In this document: positions 60,272-64,000 of the stretch, piece after piece
How positions within the stretch are numbered: the first letter of the stretch is position 1
How the letters are laid out: each line of letters begins with the position of its first letter
DNA from: Primulina eburnea
Taxonomy: Eukaryota > Streptophyta > Magnoliopsida > Lamiales > Gesneriaceae
DNA length: 64,000 nucleotides
Assembly (NCBI RefSeq): GCF_022965805.1
Contig: NC_133101.1
Coordinates: forward strand, 16,959,054-17,023,053
Direction: 5' to 3'
Made by a program: the position numbers and the translations under genes
The notes under the pieces: model-generated
The model's input: the letters and a program-made list of their open reading frames with translations, nothing else
Told to the model about the DNA's origin: nothing
The model's database searches: none

Positions 60272-60608
60272 CTATTCAAGTATTCATTGATTGGTAAGTT
60301 CCATTTTACAAAGAACCCATTTCTCTATAATCAGCATATAAAATAGCATGACGCATCTCTCCCACATGGGCACACATGAACCAGGCTGAGAGTATCTGCT
60401 GCTTTGACGTATTTCACAAACATGGAAGTTAGTTCTAGCTAGTACCAAAAAACCCTCTCTAAAACAATAACAACTTCAATAGAGAGGAATGGCAATCAAG
60501 AATTATTAGACAATAGTCAAAGTTTCAACACAAGCTTAGAGAGCTCTCATCACTTGATTATTGACAAGGAGCACAAAACTAGGCATTTATGATCGTTACT
60601 GTTGTCAC
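60272..60608. other. spacer between ALG5 pseudogene and F-box gene
   Basis: No upstream ALG5 exon or regulatory element could be identified. The expected N-terminal ALG5 exons are missing, so the pseudogene may be truncated here. Confidence 0.5.
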
Positions 60609-61247
60609 TTAAATGAAACTAAGCTCAGTTGGGAGCAACAAGTGACATAAGTCTATGTCAATATGCCTCCAAACTTCATCAACTCCAATGGTTAGAACTG
60701 AAATTCGTGTCTTCGGAACAATATATTCATCACCACACATACATACCACTTTATACTTCATGGAAGACTCAACAAATGCTAAACCACAATTCCAATATAG
60801 TCCCGTTAGATTGGAGAAAGGAGGAAGAATGGTCCACTGCTTTGTCAAGGGATTAGTAACATAAAGATTAGGAAGTTCACTGACTTCACTATCATCAGAG
60901 TTCACCACTAAACCATTGCAGCTAGACCTTACCAGACCGTAGACCCAACAGTCAAACTTACATATCTCGAGACAACCTCGTCGCATCTCCACATAAATCC
61001 CATTGCACGGCGAAAGCCGCTCCTGGATTATAACTCCACCAGTTGAATTTCTAATATGGTGCTGGATGAAATTTGGGGGACAGATGACAAGGATCCATTC
61101 TCTGCAAACATGCCTCACGACATCATGTAAAAGTTCAGCTGGAATATGTAAAAGAAATTGGAAAACTATCTCTCGAGGAAGATGTCTGGTATTTCTCTTC
61201 CTCACACACATCTTGCAACAGTGCAAAATGTAAGGGTTGATGGACAT
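60609..61247 (-). CDS. F-box protein with partial F-box-associated domain
   Basis: The 212-codon minus frame starts ATG at 61247. Residues 22-55 (LPREIVFQFLLHIPAELLHD then VVRHVCREW) form an F-box, which binds SKP1 in SCF ubiquitin ligases. Residues 107-200 (SCNGLVV, LYVTNPLTKQWTILPP, GLAFVESSMKYKVVCM, ISVLTIGVDEVWRHID) match the start of the F-box-associated (FBA) substrate-binding domain. Plant proteins of this type are usually 350-400 residues, so the C-terminal half is missing and this may be a truncated copy. An upstream minus exon at 61737-61597 could supply the N-terminus. No lesion is seen within the frame. The substrate is unknown. Confidence 0.7.
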   Translation of the reverse strand: MSINPYILHCCKMCVRKRNTRHLPREIVFQFLLHIPAELLHDVVRHVCREWILVICPPNFIQHHIRNSTGGVIIQERLSPCNGIYVEMRRGCLEICKFDCWVYGLVRSSCNGLVVNSDDSEVSELPNLYVTNPLTKQWTILPPFSNLTGLYWNCGLAFVESSMKYKVVCMCGDEYIVPKTRISVLTIGVDEVWRHIDIDLCHLLLPTELSFI

Positions 61248-61768
61248 CTGCGTATTTATGCAGAAGAATCATAACTGAAAATTATCCTCAAATTGAACCA
61301 AAGAATAACCGGAAAGCTGGATACACATTGTCACATATACAAGTAAATATCGATGAAATTGGACAAAAATTTAGACTCCTTTTCCTGAAGTAACACAGTT
61401 TCGTTTTCCTTCCCTGATTTTCGAAAGTAAAGCAAAGTAGGTTGTCAATTGAGAAATTTTTCCGTGAAAACAATTCCTTTCAGAGAGTAAATATAAAATT
61501 TGCACAAAAAGATTTACGCATTTGGCTAGAAAAAGCTCAATGTAGCATCAGCAAGACGAGGAAAAACAAGCTATAATCTCGGTAATTGCACAAAAAGATT
61601 CAAACTTCAAGCAAGTTAAAGCTCCGTTTTGTAGTAAAAGAAGGCCAAACGCATTCGGGAGAAAATAAATCTATTACCGCAGTCTTTCGTTCGTCCGCAA
61701 CGGCCAGCACAGCTCCTGATTTCCTCTTCCAAACCATGGGGGCGGCGGCGGTGGGGTTCACGGCAGAG
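61248..61768 (-). other. 5' flank of F-box gene with a possible first exon
   Basis: Minus frame 61737-61597 (46 codons, starting MVWKRKSGAVLAVADERKTA) is uninterrupted and GC-richer at its start, as in plant first exons. A donor-like GTAATAG follows codon 20. Joining it to the F-box frame is speculative. A CGG-rich patch marks 61738-61756. Confidence 0.3.
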
Positions 61769-62102
61769 TGTTTGAAACCTAGAACGTGTACACGGTTTCC
61801 GGTTACATATTTTTATATCAGTTTGAATTTATATATATATATGTTTTATGCGAAAGGATTGAAAAATAATAATTGAATATTTGAATGTCAAAGTTATAAA
61901 TATTGAAAATTAGTGTGTGATAATGTATGTAATGATATATTTATATTTGAATTATTTTCAAAGAAATTTTATAAATAGGTTTCTCAATTTGTGAAAAAAA
62001 TCACAATTGAGTAGAGAGAAAATTTTATAAAGTGTGTACTTTAATATATTTTGTGAGTTTGAGATTTTTACTTTTTACCGTAAATTTTTACTTTTAATAC
62101 AT
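61769..62102 (+). repeat. probable 5' LTR (R-U5 side) of C4
   Basis: AT-rich, TATA box at 61970-61979, right end ACA before TTATCAGTACG. The left end is uncertain and no second copy is in the window. Confidence 0.45.
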
Positions 62103-62766
62103 TATCAGTACGATACTCGAAAATTCGGTTCTCCATAGTTTTCCAAGCTTCCAAACACAAGAAAAAAGTAACAATATTCAAAAGTAAGAATATTTATTTT
62201 ACTGTTTATTTATTTTTATTGTGTATATATTAATAACGCGATGTGATTATTTTACTATATATATATTTTTATTGCGTTATAAATAATTATATATATTTGT
62301 ATAATGTCACAGTATTATATAAAAAGAGTCTCTGACACCTCATTATAATATTGTGATGTGATATACGTAATTATTTAAATAGATTCACAATATATACATC
62401 ATATTATTACCATAAAATTTACATATACATACATTTATTTTTTTAATATTTTATAACGGTCATAAACGGCTAGTTTTTACCCTATAAATATGATTTTACA
62501 AACACATTTAATCACTCCAAACTTACTCTTGCACCCTAAAAATTTTCTTCATCCATATTTCCGAAGAAGAAAAGGATGGCTCTTTCAAGGATATTATAAT
62601 TATTTTGATTATTATACTTACTAGTATTGTATTTATCGGAGAATATATGTCTCGTGTTTTTCTTTATTTTTAAGAATGCTTGTATTTATAATTTATATGT
62701 TACTTTTTATTGTCATATTAATAGAACTTAACTAATAAAATGCATTGTTATTTTTCTAGTACCACC
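62103..62766 (+). other. noncoding leader of C4
   Basis: AT-rich leader between the LTR and the gag ATG. A second promoter-like block lies near 62460-62530 (CGGTCATAAACGGCTAG then CCCTATAAATATG). It could be an insertion or part of the leader. Confidence 0.45.
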
Positions 62767-63720
62767 ATGTCAAATTTGGCAAAGCTCGAATTTGTTGCGC
62801 TCGACATTACAGGAAAAAGTTATATGCCATGGACTCTCGATATAAAAATGCATATTGAGTCTTTGGGTCTAAGCGAGATTATTAAAAAAATGGTATCTCT
62901 TCATCACAAAAAAAAAAAAAAAAGCAAAAGCTATAATATTTTTGTGTCGACATCGTGATAAACGTTTAAAATGTGAATATCTCATCGAAAAAGATCACAT
63001 GGCTTTGTGGAAATGATTAAAAGAAAGATTTGAACATATCTCATCGACGATGTATCGAATCTCGCAATTAAAATTTTGTGGACATGAGGTTACGGAATCG
63101 GAAATGCTTGAAAAAATATTTTCCACTTTTCATGCATCAAATATAACTCTGCGACAACAATAAAAAGTGTGTGGATTTGTGAGATATTCTGAACTTATCT
63201 TATGTTTTATTGTGGCGGAAAAGAACAACGAGCTGCTAATGGAAATCATCAGTCCCGACTCACTCGATCAAAAACATTTACTTCGTAAAAATGAATTTAA
63301 ACCTGGAAACTAAAATCAAATTCAGAGACAAGGTTTTGTTCGAGGTCGAGGTTGTGTTCATGGTCATGGACGTAGACGTGGACGTGGACGTGGTCGTGGT
63401 AGTGGTCACGGCCGTGGTTTTGAAAACAATCGAGACAGTTACTTCTATAACTCATCTCAAAAGGGCGTCACGAACAACCCACTGAAAAGGCATCATGAAA
63501 ATATGAGTGTTAATGAAAATCACTGAAAACGATTTGAAAGTTCTTGGTTTAGATGCGGCACTCCAAGGCATTGGTCTCGTATTTGTCGAGCCCCCGAGCA
63601 CCTTTGTAAGTTCTATAAAGAATCGATAAAGGGGAAGAAAAAGAGACCAATTTCACTGAACGCAGTGACCGTTTGAGTGATTCAACACATTTTAATGCTG
63701 CGTATTTTCTGAATGATTTA
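62767..63720 (+). pseudogene. copia Gag (C4), multiply broken
   Basis: Gag opens at ATG 62767 with MSNLAKLEFVALDITGKSY and MPWTLDIKMHIESLGL. A poly-A run near 62910-62925 shifts the frame. Further on are LIEKDHMALW, LKERFEHISSTMYR and SQLKFCGHEVTESEMLEK, with stops near 63016, 63160 and 63312. Next comes an Arg/Gly/His-rich stretch (63330-63415) and a zinc knuckle at about 63545-63590 whose first Cys is replaced by Trp (SWFRCGTPRHWSRIC). Gag would form the particle. The lesions exclude a working protein. Confidence 0.85.
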
Positions 63721-63879
63721 TCTGAAAATGATCAATATATTGGTGGCATACAAATGTAAAACATTTTATTTTTCATGTGCTCATATGTTAATGTTTTATT
63801 GTATAATTATGATATGCATTTTATTATATATGTATTTTCAGTAATTTTTTTCATTGCATATTTTTTTTGAAATTCAAAT

Positions 63880-64000
63880 ATGGAAAATGCTATGAACAAA
63901 GCTAAACAGGGAAATAATCACATGGAAGTTTGCATACCTGATAGTGGTACAACGCATACTATTCTCCGAGATAAAAGATATTTCTTTGAACTAAAACCAA
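63880..64000 (+). pseudogene. start of copia aspartic protease (C4), runs off the window
   Basis: This 40-codon open stretch contains VCIPDSGTTHTILRDKRYF. The DSG triad and following TTHTI are the copia protease active site (catalytic Asp near 63940). It is separated from the Gag zinc knuckle by about 150 bp of AT-rich, stop-filled DNA. The frame is open at the window edge, so completeness cannot be judged. Confidence 0.85.

Larger units (their letters stand above)
61769..64000 (+). mobile_element. C4: 5' part of a Ty1/copia element, cut by window end
   Basis: A noncoding LTR-like stretch (about 61769-62102, with TATAAATAGG at 61970-61979) ends in TTTTAATACA. It is followed by TTATCAGTACGATAC, the PBS-region phrase seen after the LTR in one group of plant copia elements. 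Gag, zinc knuckle and protease then follow on +. Gag is broken in several places. Integrase and RT would lie beyond 64000. Confidence 0.75.

Noticed and set aside
1..64000. Search for an operon-like, defence-like or other novel multi-gene system
   Set aside because: The window is plant transposon DNA; the recognisable proteins are gag/pol fragments, an F-box protein and an ALG5 pseudogene. I found no coherent new gene system.

Overview
The window looks like a repeat-dominated stretch of plant nuclear DNA, probably from a eudicot. It is AT-rich, its protein-like stretches are almost all decayed plant LTR-retrotransposon gag/pol, and its few non-transposon traces have plant gene families and GT-AG introns. 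I cannot name the species. No RNA gene, CRISPR array, operon or other prokaryote-like system is visible.

Layout, left to right. 1-3460: 3' half of a Ty3/gypsy element (G1, + strand). 5633-12004: a Ty1/copia element with two LTRs and 5-bp target-site duplication CAAAT (C1, +). About 13020-30413: a three-level nest. A Ty3/gypsy-type LTR (L1, -) was hit by a copia element (C2, -, 15025-29407, TSD CCCTT), and C2 was hit by a gypsy element with 1.8-kb LTRs (G2, -, 18679-27049). A deletion later removed one G2/C2 junction. 31618-33119: a 1.5-kb foldback transposon with about 0.7-kb arms and 9-11-bp flanking direct repeats (FB1). 35339-38516: a solo LTR of 3178 bp with TSD AGTTT (L2). About 39053-43424: gag, protease and the start of RT of a Tat-like gypsy element (T1, +). 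It is cut by an LTR fragment (L3), which is followed by a copia element lacking gag, protease and half of integrase (C3, -, 45352-48317). 48320-48845: a palindrome made of two inverted LTR ends. 50410-53656: a 3.2-kb inverted repeat carrying two mirrored copies of an unidentified host exon. Its right arm contains a 574-bp hAT-like MITE with 8-bp TSD. 54050-54860: a GC-rich pyrimidine/purine low-complexity tract inside degenerate tandem repeats. 59025-60271: five exons of a dolichyl-phosphate beta-glucosyltransferase (ALG5) pseudogene (-). 60609-61247: a short F-box gene or fragment (-). 61769-64000: the 5' part of another copia element (C4, +), running off the window.

Nothing here works together as a pathway. 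The story is the order of insertions and their decay by nonsense mutation (often C to T in the coding strand), frameshift and microhomology deletion. Every pol region I followed carries disabling lesions, so none of these elements looks autonomous. The least ordinary objects are the inverted-repeat loci (FB1, 48320-48845, 50410-53656), which could give hairpin RNAs if transcribed, and the cluster of GCGCATRTGCGC palindromes in the U3 of the G2 LTRs.
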